Shown: positions 1-8,066, numbered from the stretch's first letter. The stretch is DNA of 33,172 nucleotides from Phycisphaerae bacterium (GCA_002862305.1 PKCS01000018.1:1-33172), one strand, 5' to 3'. The notes: generated by a model not told the origin, from the sequence alone. A program made the numbers and translations.

Positions 1-1641
1 CAGGGTGAAGGTGCCGTCGATCAGGGACATGAAGCCGAAGATCATCAGGGCGTTCATGCAGAGGGCGATGTCGGCGATGAGCCCGGCGACGAAGTAGTAG
101 GCGACCATCAGGATCGCCACCACGATGACCGCGAGCAGCACCGACTTCAGGCCCTTGAGCAGGTTGTCGGCCCCGATCGAGGGCCCGAGGATGCTGGTGG
201 AGATCGGCTCGGGGGACAGCCTGGCCTCGAGGGCGCCGGCGGCCAGCACCCGGACCAGGTAGTCGATCTCCGACTGCGAGAAGTTGCCGGTGATCGAGCC
301 GCGATCGGCGATCATGCTGTTGAGGTTCGGGGCGGTGTAGACCTGGTCGTCGAGCAGGATCGCCATCGGCTCCCCGACGTTGGGACCGGTCATCTGGCCC
401 ATCAGGCGCCCGCCGTTGACGTCGAGGTTGAACCCGACCGCGTCCCGGCCCAGGCGGTCGATGGTCCGGAAGGCCTGGCGCATCGACCACCGGTCGCCGG
501 CGCCGTGGGTCATGGCGAGGTCCGGGGTGGTGTAGAGCAGCAGGTAGACGGTGCCGTCCCGCTCCGCGGCGACCAGGCCGCGCGGAAGGAAGTAGCCGGC
601 GGCGTTGGAGAGCAGGGAGGTCATCTGCTCCGGGGTGTCCGCCCACTGGTCGAGGTCGTTGATCGGGTACCACGAGGCCACCGGGGAGTCGGTGTTCCGG
701 GCGCCGCGGGCGATCAGCTGCTCGCGCATGTCCTCGGGGTTGACCCCCCGCGGGGCCTCGGGGGAGACCGCGATGCGGAAGTCGAGCACCCCGGCCCCGC
801 TGAGCAGGCGCTTGAGGTCCTCGGGGTCGTCCAGGCCGGTCCGGACCGCCTCGTAGTCGGCGTAGGTCGTGGAAAGCTGCGCGAGCTGCTTCGCGAGGTA
901 CGGGAACTCGGTCTCGAGTTCGGCGAGCTGGACCTCGCGCTCGGAGGGTTCGGTGCGCTCGGTGCCGTCGGCGGCGCGAACGACCCGGGGGCGGCCCGAC
1001 AGCGACAGCACCGAGAGGATCCGCGCCTCCGAGAGGCGGGACCCGAGGATGGTGCCGACGAGCTCGTCGGTGCGAAGCTCCGAGCGGGCGATGCGGTTCT
1101 GGAGCTCCTCGATCACGGCGGGGTCCGGCTCGGCCTCCGCCTGGGCCGCCTCGAGCTGGGTGCGAGCGGTGCGGGCGGTGTTGAACTCCCGCTGCATGGT
1201 GGCCAGTTGCGCGCGTCGATTGGCGTCGGTGCCCCCGAAGAGATCGACCACCTGGTCGCCCTCGAGGGCCGCCTCCAGTCGGGACCGGCTGATCGCGGAT
1301 TCCCGGGAGAGCGTCGCCAGCTCATCCTGGAAGACCCGCTGGAGGGCCCGGACCTTGGGGCTCGGAAGCGGCATCACCACCTCCATGCGGTTCGCGCCCT
1401 GCGGCTGGAAGGTGATGTCGAGCACCCCCTGGGGGTTCACGCGCTGCTTCAGCACCTCGATGACCTGGGAGATCACCTGCTCGGAGTTCGCGTCCTCGGG
1501 GACGCTGACCGCGTAGACGAGGCTGACGCCGCCGCGGAGGTCCTTGCCGAGTCGGATCTTCTGGTCGGGGGGAATCACCGAGTACACGCACAGGAGCGCG
1601 ATCGCGACGATCAGAACGGGTTTCCAGATTGCGCCCTTCAT
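1..1641 (-). CDS. secD: Protein translocase subunit SecD (C-terminus cut by window edge)
   Basis: SecD is an inner-membrane partner of SecYEG that uses the proton gradient to pull secreted proteins out on the periplasmic side. About 547 residues are visible, starting at ATG 1641. Residues 5-23 form the first membrane segment, followed by the hallmark GKDLRGG near residues 32-38. The frame then gives the periplasmic domain, including RQAFRTIDRLG, GFNLDVNGGRLM and the conserved ILGPSIGADNLLKGL before a hydrophobic stretch that runs off the window. Between about residues 100 and 280 there is a long, charged, helix-rich insert absent from proteobacterial SecD. Upstream are yajC and tgt, the classic tgt-yajC-secD order. 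The start lies 72 bp after the yajC stop with no close Shine-Dalgarno. Whether SecF is fused at the C-terminus cannot be seen. The family call is secure. Confidence 0.95.
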   Translation of the reverse strand, partial: MKGAIWKPVLIVAIALLCVYSVIPPDQKIRLGKDLRGGVSLVYAVSVPEDANSEQVISQVIEVLKQRVNPQGVLDITFQPQGANRMEVVMPLPSPKVRALQRVFQDELATLSRESAISRSRLEAALEGDQVVDLFGGTDANRRAQLATMQREFNTARTARTQLEAAQAEAEPDPAVIEELQNRIARSELRTDELVGTILGSRLSEARILSVLSLSGRPRVVRAADGTERTEPSEREVQLAELETEFPYLAKQLAQLSTTYADYEAVRTGLDDPEDLKRLLSGAGVLDFRIAVSPEAPRGVNPEDMREQLIARGARNTDSPVASWYPINDLDQWADTPEQMTSLLSNAAGYFLPRGLVAAERDGTVYLLLYTTPDLAMTHGAGDRWSMRQAFRTIDRLGRDAVGFNLDVNGGRLMGQMTGPNVGEPMAILLDDQVYTAPNLNSMIADRGSITGNFSQSEIDYLVRVLAAGALEARLSPEPISTSILGPSIGADNLLKGLKSVLLAVIVVAILMVAYYFVAGLIADIALCMNALMIFGFMSLIDGTFTL

Positions 1642-1690
1642 GGTGACTCGACTCGGCCCTTCTTCTAGGGGTGGGATGCAGGTTCGGGAA

Positions 1691-1706
1691 CCGGGGTGCG
1701 CCCCGG
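1691..1706 (-). other. Short GC hairpin in the yajC-secD spacer
   Basis: CCGGGG, a TGCG loop and CCCCGG form a perfect 6-bp stem in the 72-bp gap between yajC and secD. There is no T run, so it is not a clear intrinsic terminator. It could be a pause, a processing site or chance in GC-rich DNA. Confidence 0.3.
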
Positions 1707-1713
1707 GGCGGGC

Positions 1714-2100
1714 TCAGTCCTCGCTCTTGGTCGATGATTCGAGCACGGTATCGATGTATTGTCGGTCAAGCGTGATCCTGGTGTCCCGACTTTCGTCGAC
1801 CTTGATCACGATGACGTCCTCCTTGGAGTCCACGACGGAGCCGATGATGCCCCCCCGGGTCCGGATCCGGTCGTGCTTGCCGACCTTGGCGAGCTCCTGG
1901 CGGCGCTTCTTCTCCTTGCGGCCCCCCATGAGGGTCATGAAGATCAGGAAGATCGCCGCGATCATCAGGATCGGCAGCAGGTCGAATCCCGGGCCCACGG
2001 GCGCGGCGGCGCCGTCGGCGGTGCCGGGAGCGCCCTGGCCGGCCTGGGTCCCGCCCTGCCCGGAGAGGACGGGGACTTCGATGAGTTCGTTCTGGGTCAT
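1714..2100 (-). CDS. yajC: Preprotein translocase accessory subunit YajC
   Basis: YajC is a small membrane protein that joins SecD and SecF in the translocase accessory complex. The 128-residue product has a Gly/Ala-rich N-terminus of about 38 residues, then one membrane segment near residues 41-58 (LLPILMIAAIFLIFMTLMGG). A basic RKEKKRRQEL stretch follows, then the family core KHDRIRTRGGIIGSVVDSKE and a beta-strand tail. The frame is open up to 2208, but that would overlap tgt. ATG 2100 leaves a 74-bp gap after tgt and gives the normal family length. It lies between tgt and secD as in many bacteria, and is probably co-transcribed with them. No strong Shine-Dalgarno is seen. Confidence 0.92.
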   Translation of the reverse strand: MTQNELIEVPVLSGQGGTQAGQGAPGTADGAAAPVGPGFDLLPILMIAAIFLIFMTLMGGRKEKKRRQELAKVGKHDRIRTRGGIIGSVVDSKEDVIVIKVDESRDTRITLDRQYIDTVLESSTKSED

Positions 2101-2174
2101 GCGGGGTTGGCTCTCGCTGGACTGGGGTGCGGATGGGACGGGGAGGAGACGGGACACCGGACCCCGGGACGGGA

Positions 2175-3347
2175 TCAGGCCCCGCTGGCGGGCCCCACCA
2201 CCGGCCACGCCTCCTCGAGGGAAGACCAGGAATCATCCCGTATCGACCGCCGGATGTCCAGCAGGAGGGCCTGGTAGTGCCAGAGGTTGTGCTGGCTCAC
2301 CAGGGTCTGCCCCAGCCACTCGTCGGCCATGAACAGGTGCCTCAAGTACGCCCTCGAGAAGCCCTTCGAGCACGTCGGACAGCCGCATCCGGGCTCGATC
2401 GGCCGCTCATCCTCGGCAAAGCGGGCGTTCTTGAGCTTGAGGGGCCCGTTCCGGGTGAACGCGTAGGCCTTCCGGCCGTTGCGGGTGGGGAGGACGCAGT
2501 CGAACATGTCCACCCCGGCCGCCACCGCCCGGACGATGTCCCGTTCGTAGCCCACCCCCATGAGGTAGCGGGGACGGTCCGCGGGCAGGAGCTCGGCGGT
2601 GAACCGGACGGTCCGGTGGATCTGCTCCGGCCCCTCCCCCACCGCCACCCCGCCGATCGCGTAGCCGGGCAGGTCGTGGGCGCAGACCTGCTCGACGCTG
2701 CGACGACGAAGCGCCTCGCTGGTCCCGCCCTGGACGATCCCGAAGAGGGCCTGGTCCCCGGGACGGGCGTGGGCCCGGATGCAGCGCTCCAGCCAGCGTG
2801 CGGTGCGGTCGTTGGAGTCCCGGAGTCGCTGTTCGTGGGTGGTGCCGGCCAGTCGCACCCGCTTCTCGGGGTTGACGCAGTCCTCCTCGCGACTGGGAGG
2901 GCAGTCGTCGAAGGCCATGATGATGTCGGCGCCGATCTGGTTCTGGACCTCGATCGAGCGTTCGGGGGTCAGTTCGATCCTGGACCCGTCGACGAAGCTT
3001 CGGAAGGTGACTCCCGACTCGCCGACCGAGTTGATGTCGCTCATGGAGAACGCCTGGTAGCCCCCGGAATCGGTCAGGATCGGACCGTCCCAGCGCATGA
3101 AGCGGTGGGTCCCGCCGAGCCGCGCGATCCGCTCCGAACCCGGACGAAGCATCAGGTGGTAGGCGTTGTTGAGGATGATCTGGGACCCGGAGGCCTGGAC
3201 CTGCTCGACGGTGAGGCACTTCATCGCGGCCGCGGTGGCCACCGGCATGAAGGCGGGGGTGTCGAAGCCCCCGTGCGGGGTCTCGACGCGGCCGAGCCTC
3301 GCCGAGTTCCCGGGGCAGGTCGCCGTGATGGTGAACTGGAGGGCCAT
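2175..3347 (-). CDS. tgt: tRNA-guanine transglycosylase (queuine tRNA-ribosyltransferase)
   Basis: This enzyme swaps guanine-34 of GUN-anticodon tRNAs for the queuine precursor preQ1. The 390-residue length is normal for the bacterial form. Visible motifs are LTDSGGYQAFS (residues 91-101, substrate-pocket Asp93), MAFDDCPPS (144-152), GIVQGG (203-208) and GVDMFDCVLPTRNGR (278-292), which carries the catalytic Asp. The C-terminal zinc site is CGCPTC (321-326) with a His near 353. A GGGA lies about 6 nt before ATG 3347, and the rhomboid gene ends only 12 bp upstream, so the two are probably co-transcribed. The tgt-yajC-secD order is widely conserved. All catalytic motifs look intact. Confidence 0.97.
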   Translation of the reverse strand: MALQFTITATCPGNSARLGRVETPHGGFDTPAFMPVATAAAMKCLTVEQVQASGSQIILNNAYHLMLRPGSERIARLGGTHRFMRWDGPILTDSGGYQAFSMSDINSVGESGVTFRSFVDGSRIELTPERSIEVQNQIGADIIMAFDDCPPSREEDCVNPEKRVRLAGTTHEQRLRDSNDRTARWLERCIRAHARPGDQALFGIVQGGTSEALRRRSVEQVCAHDLPGYAIGGVAVGEGPEQIHRTVRFTAELLPADRPRYLMGVGYERDIVRAVAAGVDMFDCVLPTRNGRKAYAFTRNGPLKLKNARFAEDERPIEPGCGCPTCSKGFSRAYLRHLFMADEWLGQTLVSQHNLWHYQALLLDIRRSIRDDSWSSLEEAWPVVGPASGA

Positions 3348-3359
3348 CGTGGATCCCGG

Positions 3360-4520
3360 CTAGCGCTTGGAGCACTCGCGAAGGAGCTTCTTCTCCTTGG
3401 CATTGAGGCTGTGGAGCCCCTTCTTGTGGATCTTCGCGAGGATGCGGTCGATCTCCGCGTCGTCGACCGCTCGATTCCGTCGCGAGCCGACCCGGCGGAC
3501 CTTGGCGGAAGTGCTGGTGGGGTCCACCCGTCCCAGGAGATTGAAGAAGCCGTGGAGGTGGTGCGGGTGCCGGATGAAGTAGAACCCCGCCAGGGCCCCC
3601 CCGAGGTGGGCGGCCTCCCCGCCGGCGTTGGCGTTGGGGTTGTCGTTCTGGAACAGCAGCACGAACACCGAGAAGCCGATCAGCCCCCAGCAGAGGGTGG
3701 CCAGTCTCATCGGGATCAGGAAGAACAGCAGCACCGTGCTGTTGGGCGCGAGGTACGCCCCGGCCAGGAGCACCCCGAAGACGCCGGCGCTGGCGCCGAT
3801 CAGCGGGCGGTGGGCGTTGTTCACCAGCAGGAAGGGGACGGTGTCCAGGCCGAAGATCGCCAGCGCGGCGCCGGCGGCGTTCAGCAACAGGTAGAACAGC
3901 GCGCCGAAGATCCCGCAGAGCAGGTAGAAGGCGAGGTAGCGCTTGCCCCCGAGGTAGCGCTCGACCATCGGCCCGAAGATCCACAGTCCGAACATGTTCA
4001 CCAGGAGGTGGGTGAAGTCGCCGTGGAGGAACTGGAAGCTGATGAACCGCCAGAACTGCCCCCCCACCAGGTCGCCCTCGGCGTTCGAGCCGATCAGGGC
4101 GTTGGACGTCGAGAAGTACCCCAGGCGCTTGATGGGCGCCATGTTCATGTACTCGGCCTCGCCCACCTTCGAGTCGCCGGAGAAGATCTCCCGGACCGCG
4201 AGGTAGCCCCCCCCCGTGAAGGGGCCCGCGACCACCCGGGGGGCCTGGTTCGGCGGGGGATCGACTCGGAGGCTTCCCCCGAGTCGCTGGCTGTGCTCGA
4301 GGCTCACCAGGGTCCAGCTGGAGGGATTCTTCAGCTGCTCGCCCGCGGGGCGGGCGAAGCCCTCCACGAAGTAGATCAGGGCGCAGGCGATGATGAGCCA
4401 GTGGGTGACCGACAGGGAACGCAGACCCTGGCCGGGGACCCGGCCCCCCGTGGGGAACCCGCCACCGGTCCCGCGGGATCCGCCCCTGTTCTGTACCCAG
4501 TCCCGGTCGTAGATGCCCAT
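3360..4520 (-). CDS. Rhomboid family intramembrane serine protease with C-terminal DUF6576-like tail
   Basis: Rhomboids cut substrate proteins inside the membrane. From ATG 4520 the product has 386 residues. It shows HGDFTHLLVNMF (about residues 166-177, the HxxxxHxxxN element), GASAGVFG with the nucleophile near Ser244, and AHLGGALAGF with the partner near His305, so the Ser-His dyad is intact. Several hydrophobic segments surround these. A loop of about 85 residues lies between the first membrane segment and the core. The last 30 residues (DRILAKIHKKGLHSL to the end) form a small helical motif that I match from memory to DUF6576 of rhomboids; the neighbouring site-2 protease ends in a similar motif. 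The frame extends to 4580, but that start would overlap the upstream gene, so 4520 is preferred, leaving a 31-bp gap. The substrate is unknown. Confidence 0.93.
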   Translation of the reverse strand: MGIYDRDWVQNRGGSRGTGGGFPTGGRVPGQGLRSLSVTHWLIIACALIYFVEGFARPAGEQLKNPSSWTLVSLEHSQRLGGSLRVDPPPNQAPRVVAGPFTGGGYLAVREIFSGDSKVGEAEYMNMAPIKRLGYFSTSNALIGSNAEGDLVGGQFWRFISFQFLHGDFTHLLVNMFGLWIFGPMVERYLGGKRYLAFYLLCGIFGALFYLLLNAAGAALAIFGLDTVPFLLVNNAHRPLIGASAGVFGVLLAGAYLAPNSTVLLFFLIPMRLATLCWGLIGFSVFVLLFQNDNPNANAGGEAAHLGGALAGFYFIRHPHHLHGFFNLLGRVDPTSTSAKVRRVGSRRNRAVDDAEIDRILAKIHKKGLHSLNAKEKKLLRECSKR

Positions 4521-4551
4521 GGGTGGTGGTTCTTTCAGAAGCGGATGGAAG

Positions 4552-5652
4552 TCACGGGCGACGGCGACGCTTGGAGGCACGCTTGAGGAGCCGACGTTCG
4601 GCCCGGGAGAGGCTCTTCATCCCTCCTGATCGGATCTTATCGAGAATTCGGTCCACCGCGGCGCTTTCCTCCGCCGTCCCGTCCGGGTGGACGCCCCCTC
4701 CCGGTGCATTGATGCGCCCGACCACCCCCTCCTCGCGGTCCTCGGGTGCCCAGGTCCCGAGCTCCTCGTGGTCCAGGACCTCCAGCTCGGACTCGGTGAA
4801 TCGCATCCGGTTCAGCTCGCGCTGGCAGCAGAAGCCGCAGAAGAACGCGAGGGCGACCAGGTAGCCGGCGTAGATCCCCTCGGTGGTGAGCAGGGCGGTG
4901 ACGCCCAGCAGGATCGCGACCAGGAACCCGACGCGGGCGGTCCAGGTCAGCGCACGGGTGTAGCCCAGTCGGCGCCAGAGCAGGGCGTGCAGCGCCCGCG
5001 CGCCGTCGAGGGGGTAGCTGGGCAGGGAGCTGAAGACCAGCACCAGTCCGTTGACCCAGTGGATGATGAACAGCGTGGTGAGGACGTTGCTGGAACTGGT
5101 CACCACGATCCCCTCGGTCAGTCCCCCGGTCGAGAAGACCGAGGGGAAGACGCAGGCGAAATCACCGGTCTGCAGGTAGAGGACCACGCCGAGCACCAGG
5201 AAGATCGCCACGTTGACCAGCGGCCCGGCGATCGCCACCAGCAGGCTCGGCCACCAGCCGGCCGGGGCCCGCGCGGTGGCGAGTCCGCCCAGCGGCCACA
5301 TCAGCACCTCGTCGGCGCGCCCTCCCAGCCAGGACGCCATCGCCACGTGCCCCAGCTCGTGGGCGAGCACGATCCACCAGAGGAAGATCAGCGAGGCCGC
5401 GGTCCAGAAGAATCCCAGGGGCATCGAGATCCCGGGGTCGCCCTCGGAGATCAGGGCCCGGACCAGTTCCACCAGGGAGAACAGCAGGAAGAAGACGTGG
5501 ACGCGGATCTCGGTCCGACCCAGCCGGGAGAGGGGGATCGACCAGGACATCGGGTCCTCGGACCGCGGGGGCCGCCCCCCCCAGTCCGCGCCGGAACCAT
5601 CCCCCGGGGAGCCGGGGCCCTGCACCCCCGGGGATCGGGAGGTCGGGCTCAT
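4552..5652 (-). CDS. Site-2 protease family (M50) membrane metalloprotease
   Basis: The 366-residue protein has the zinc motif AHELGHVAMASWLGG (HELGH at residues 98-102) in a hydrophobic segment and the second ligand motif SLPSYPLDGARAL (Asp217), both typical of peptidase M50. GPLVNV (143-148) is also typical. About six membrane segments are visible up to residue 285. The cytosolic tail ends with DRILDKIRSGGMKSL and a very basic end, a motif shared with the adjacent rhomboid. The ATG overlaps the NUDIX stop as ATGA, suggesting translational coupling. A second possible start at 5550 (MSWSIPLSRLG) would remove a Pro/Gly-rich leader of 34 residues and is close to the usual family start. S2P proteins often release membrane-held regulators, but no such partner is adjacent, so its role is open. 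Confidence 0.92.
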   Translation of the reverse strand: MSPTSRSPGVQGPGSPGDGSGADWGGRPPRSEDPMSWSIPLSRLGRTEIRVHVFFLLFSLVELVRALISEGDPGISMPLGFFWTAASLIFLWWIVLAHELGHVAMASWLGGRADEVLMWPLGGLATARAPAGWWPSLLVAIAGPLVNVAIFLVLGVVLYLQTGDFACVFPSVFSTGGLTEGIVVTSSSNVLTTLFIIHWVNGLVLVFSSLPSYPLDGARALHALLWRRLGYTRALTWTARVGFLVAILLGVTALLTTEGIYAGYLVALAFFCGFCCQRELNRMRFTESELEVLDHEELGTWAPEDREEGVVGRINAPGGGVHPDGTAEESAAVDRILDKIRSGGMKSLSRAERRLLKRASKRRRRP

Positions 5653-6194
5653 GAGGCGTCCCCCGACTGGAGGTGCTCGAGGAACAGGTGGAAGGCGGCC
5701 AGCGACTTGCCGTCCTCGAGTTCGCCGCGACGGACGATCTCCCGGAGTTCCTCGACGTCCATGACCACCACCTCGATCTCCTCGCCCGCCTCCAGGCGAC
5801 GCGCCACCGGGGCCAGTCCCTCGGCGAGGAAGACGTGCATCAGCTCGTCCGCGAAGCCCGGCGAGGTATAGAACCGCCCCAGGGGGGTGATGGATGCGGC
5901 GGACCGACCGGTTTCCTCCTCGAGTTCCCGGACCGCGCTCAGAGCGGGCGCCTCGCCGGGTTCCAGCTTGCCCGCACAGAACTCCAGCAGGGGACGCCCC
6001 ACCGCCACCCGGTGGTTCCGGATCATCACCAGGCGGCCGTCGTCCTCGCGGGCGACCACGGTGACCGCCCCGGGGTGGCGGACCACGTCCTTGACCACCG
6101 GTCCGTCGGTATGATCGAAGATCATCCGGTCCACCGAGAAGACTGGACCGTCGTGGAGCCTGGTCACTTGCGCTGGCTGCTTCATCGCCGTCAT
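5649..6194 (-). CDS. NUDIX hydrolase, ADP-ribose pyrophosphatase type
   Basis: It probably hydrolyses a nucleoside diphosphate linked to another group, ADP-ribose being the usual substrate of close relatives. The 181-residue product carries a full NUDIX box, GKLEPGE followed by RELEEETG, matching GX5EX7REUXEEXGU, with the usual preceding LEFCAG and a following FYTSPGFADE typical of the ADP-ribose group. The substrate is inference. ATG 6194 is the longest start, but ATG 6185 (MKQPAQV) is as likely because a TATCAT box lies exactly 7 nt before it and neither start has a Shine-Dalgarno. It would be the first gene of the operon leading to secD and is divergent from mlaF at 12 bp. Confidence 0.88.
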   Translation of the reverse strand: MTAMKQPAQVTRLHDGPVFSVDRMIFDHTDGPVVKDVVRHPGAVTVVAREDDGRLVMIRNHRVAVGRPLLEFCAGKLEPGEAPALSAVRELEEETGRSAASITPLGRFYTSPGFADELMHVFLAEGLAPVARRLEAGEEIEVVVMDVEELREIVRRGELEDGKSLAAFHLFLEHLQSGDAS

Positions 6195-6198
6195 GATA
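6193..6198 (-). promoter_or_regulatory. Putative -10 box (TATCAT) of a leaderless NUDIX-led operon
   Basis: On the minus strand TATCAT is followed by GACGGCG and then ATG at 6185. The 7-nt spacing would place the transcript start on or next to the start codon. The box overlaps the other candidate ATG (6194). No clear -35 is visible. Confidence 0.4.
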
Positions 6199-6206
6199 GG
6201 ACCAGA

Positions 6207-7028
6207 ATGCCCACCGAAGCCAACATCCCGGGATCCCCCAAGGCGCTGGTGGAGGTGCGGGAGCTCCGCAAGTCCTTCGACGGCAACCAGGTCCTCAAGG
6301 GGATCTCCGTGGGATTCCGGGAACGGCAGACCACGGTGGTCCTGGGCCCCTCGGGGTGCGGGAAGTCGGTGCTCCTGAAGCACCTCATCGGCCTGCTCCG
6401 GCCGGACTCCGGGGAGGTGTTCTTCGACGGCGAGCGGGTGGACACCATTCCCGAGAAGCACATGACCCCGCTGCGCCGGCAGTTCGGGTTCCTCTTCCAG
6501 ATGGGCGCCCTCTTCGACTCCTTCGACGTGCGCGGCAACATCGAGTTCCCCCTGCGCGAGGCGGGCATCGAGGATCCGGCCGAACGGGAGCGACGCGTCG
6601 AGGAGGTCCTGGCGATGGTGGGCCTGGAGTCGACGATCTCCATGATGCCCGCGGACCTCTCCGGCGGGCAGCGCAAGCGCATCGCCCTCGCTCGATCGAT
6701 CGTGCTGCGGCCGCGGGTGATCCTCTACGACGAGCCGACCACCGGGCTGGACCCGATCCGCTCGGACGTCATCAACGAACTCATCCTCAAGCTGCAGCAG
6801 CAGCTGTCCGCCACCAGCATCGTGGTCACCCACGACCTCACCAGCGCCTTCAAGGTCGCGGACCACATGATCCTCCTGCTGGGAGGACGCGTGGTCATGG
6901 AGGGACCGCCCGAGGCGTTCCGCGATCCGGAGGAACCCGAGATCCGGCGCTTCATGGAAGGCCGGGCCTCGGAGGAGGAGCTTCGGGCGATTCGAACCAG
7001 CAACCCCCCCATCGAGGTGCACACGTGA
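6207..7028 (+). CDS. mlaF: Mla-type phospholipid ABC transporter, ATP-binding protein MlaF
   Basis: This is the ATPase that powers lipid movement between the membranes, working with MlaE and MlaD. The 273-residue product has Walker A GPSGCGKS (47-54), Q-loop FLFQMGALFDS (96-105), signature LSGGQRKR (151-158), Walker B VILYDEP (171-177) and the H-loop His209 in VVTHD. The Q-loop sequence and the MEGPPEAF near the C-terminus are typical of the MlaF/Ttg2A branch. AGGA lies 5 nt before ATG 6207. The stop overlaps the GTG start of mlaD, so the two are coupled. mlaE is not here but 22.7 kb downstream in the same direction. The start is 12 bp from the divergent NUDIX gene. Confidence 0.94.
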   Translation: MPTEANIPGSPKALVEVRELRKSFDGNQVLKGISVGFRERQTTVVLGPSGCGKSVLLKHLIGLLRPDSGEVFFDGERVDTIPEKHMTPLRRQFGFLFQMGALFDSFDVRGNIEFPLREAGIEDPAERERRVEEVLAMVGLESTISMMPADLSGGQRKRIALARSIVLRPRVILYDEPTTGLDPIRSDVINELILKLQQQLSATSIVVTHDLTSAFKVADHMILLLGGRVVMEGPPEAFRDPEEPEIRRFMEGRASEEELRAIRTSNPPIEVHT

Positions 7029-8035
7029 AGAATTCAAGCCGGGATTTCACCATCGGACTGGTCGCGATCGTCGCCCTTGGCTGCCTCAGCCTGCTGCTGC
7101 TCCAGTTCGGCGAGCTGGACGGGATGATCAACCCCACCTACCGGGTGCAGGTCAAGCTGAACGCCGCCGGGACCGCCCGCATCGGCAGCGCGGTCACCCT
7201 CAACGGGGTCCGGGTGGGCACGGTGGACGAGGTCGAGCTGGTCGAGGACCGCACCTTCCCGGTGCGCATCAGCGCCTCGGTCGAACGTCGCTACCCGCTG
7301 CCGATGGGGACCACCGTCACCGTGAGCGATGCCCTGATCGGCTCCGGCGGACGACTGGACCTGCAGCTGCCGGACCCGCAGGCGATCGACGGACGCACCT
7401 ACCCGATGGACGGGACCGCGGAGCTCGAGGGGGCCTGGACCTCCATGACCGACACCATCACCGCGGGGCTCGAACGGCAGATGCAACCGCTGATGGGCTC
7501 CCTGGACTCCTTCAACACCCTCGCCGCCAGCTGGTCGGGGGTGGGGGACCGGGTGAACTCGATGCTGGATCCCGCCAACCGGGACGAGCCCGGCTCGGTG
7601 GTCTCGACCATCGAGGACTTCGAGACCACCCTCGCGGACGCACGAAGCGCGATCGCGCTCGCGCGCGGCTGGCTCGGCGACGAGCAGCTGCAGGCGGACG
7701 TCAACGCGGCGATCTGGAAGGCCAACGAGCTCTTCGAGGTCGCCACCCTCGCCACCAGCAACGTGGGCACCCTCGCGGACCAGCTGCAGGTGGACAGCCG
7801 GCGACTGGTGGAGCGCGCACTGCCGGTGGCCGAGGAGATGGCGAAGTCGCTCGACCGCCTGTCGATGCTGATGGCCCAGGCCGGTTCCGGCGAGGGCACC
7901 ATCGGGCAGTTGATGACCAACCCCGACCTCTACCGCAGCATGGAGGACGCCGCCCGACGACTCGAGCGGACCCTGGCCGAGCTGGAGCTGCTCCTGCAGA
8001 AGATCCGGGACGAGGGGCTCGCGGTCGGGTTCTGA
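7025..8035 (+). CDS. mlaD: MlaD family (MCE domain) lipid-binding protein
   Basis: MlaD proteins are anchored in the inner membrane and form a ring through which lipids pass. The 336-residue product starts at GTG 7025, overlapping the mlaF stop. A membrane anchor spans about residues 9-27. The MCE domain runs about 38-115 and includes GSAVTLNGVRVGTVDEV and the SDALIGSGGRLDLQL end strand. From about 130 to the end it is long, charged and helical, with heptad-like Leu spacing after residue 250; this is longer than in E. coli MlaD (about 180 residues) and closer to the MCE proteins with helical tails that may bridge the periplasm. The bridging idea is inference. The gene ends convergently with the OmpA lipoprotein gene. 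Confidence 0.92.
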   Translation: MKNSSRDFTIGLVAIVALGCLSLLLLQFGELDGMINPTYRVQVKLNAAGTARIGSAVTLNGVRVGTVDEVELVEDRTFPVRISASVERRYPLPMGTTVTVSDALIGSGGRLDLQLPDPQAIDGRTYPMDGTAELEGAWTSMTDTITAGLERQMQPLMGSLDSFNTLAASWSGVGDRVNSMLDPANRDEPGSVVSTIEDFETTLADARSAIALARGWLGDEQLQADVNAAIWKANELFEVATLATSNVGTLADQLQVDSRRLVERALPVAEEMAKSLDRLSMLMAQAGSGEGTIGQLMTNPDLYRSMEDAARRLERTLAELELLLQKIRDEGLAVGF

Positions 8036-8042
8036 ACGCGGG

Positions 8043-8060
8043 CCCGCGGGGCCCCGCGGG
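8043..8060. terminator. 18-bp perfect palindrome between convergent genes
   Basis: CCCGCGGGG is followed directly by CCCCGCGGG, in the 31 bp between the mlaD stop and the stop of the OmpA lipoprotein gene. There is no T tract, so termination would have to be Rho-assisted or the palindrome may only protect mRNA ends. Its place between convergent stops suggests a shared two-way transcript end. Confidence 0.4.
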
Positions 8061-8066
8061 TACGGA

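Noticed and set aside
505-1668. Plus-strand frame of 387 codons
   Set aside because: It is antisense to secD, which shows DLRGG and other SecD motifs in the minus-strand frame.
2127-4586. Open frame of 819 codons on the plus strand
   Set aside because: It runs antisense across tgt and the rhomboid gene, both identified by catalytic motifs.
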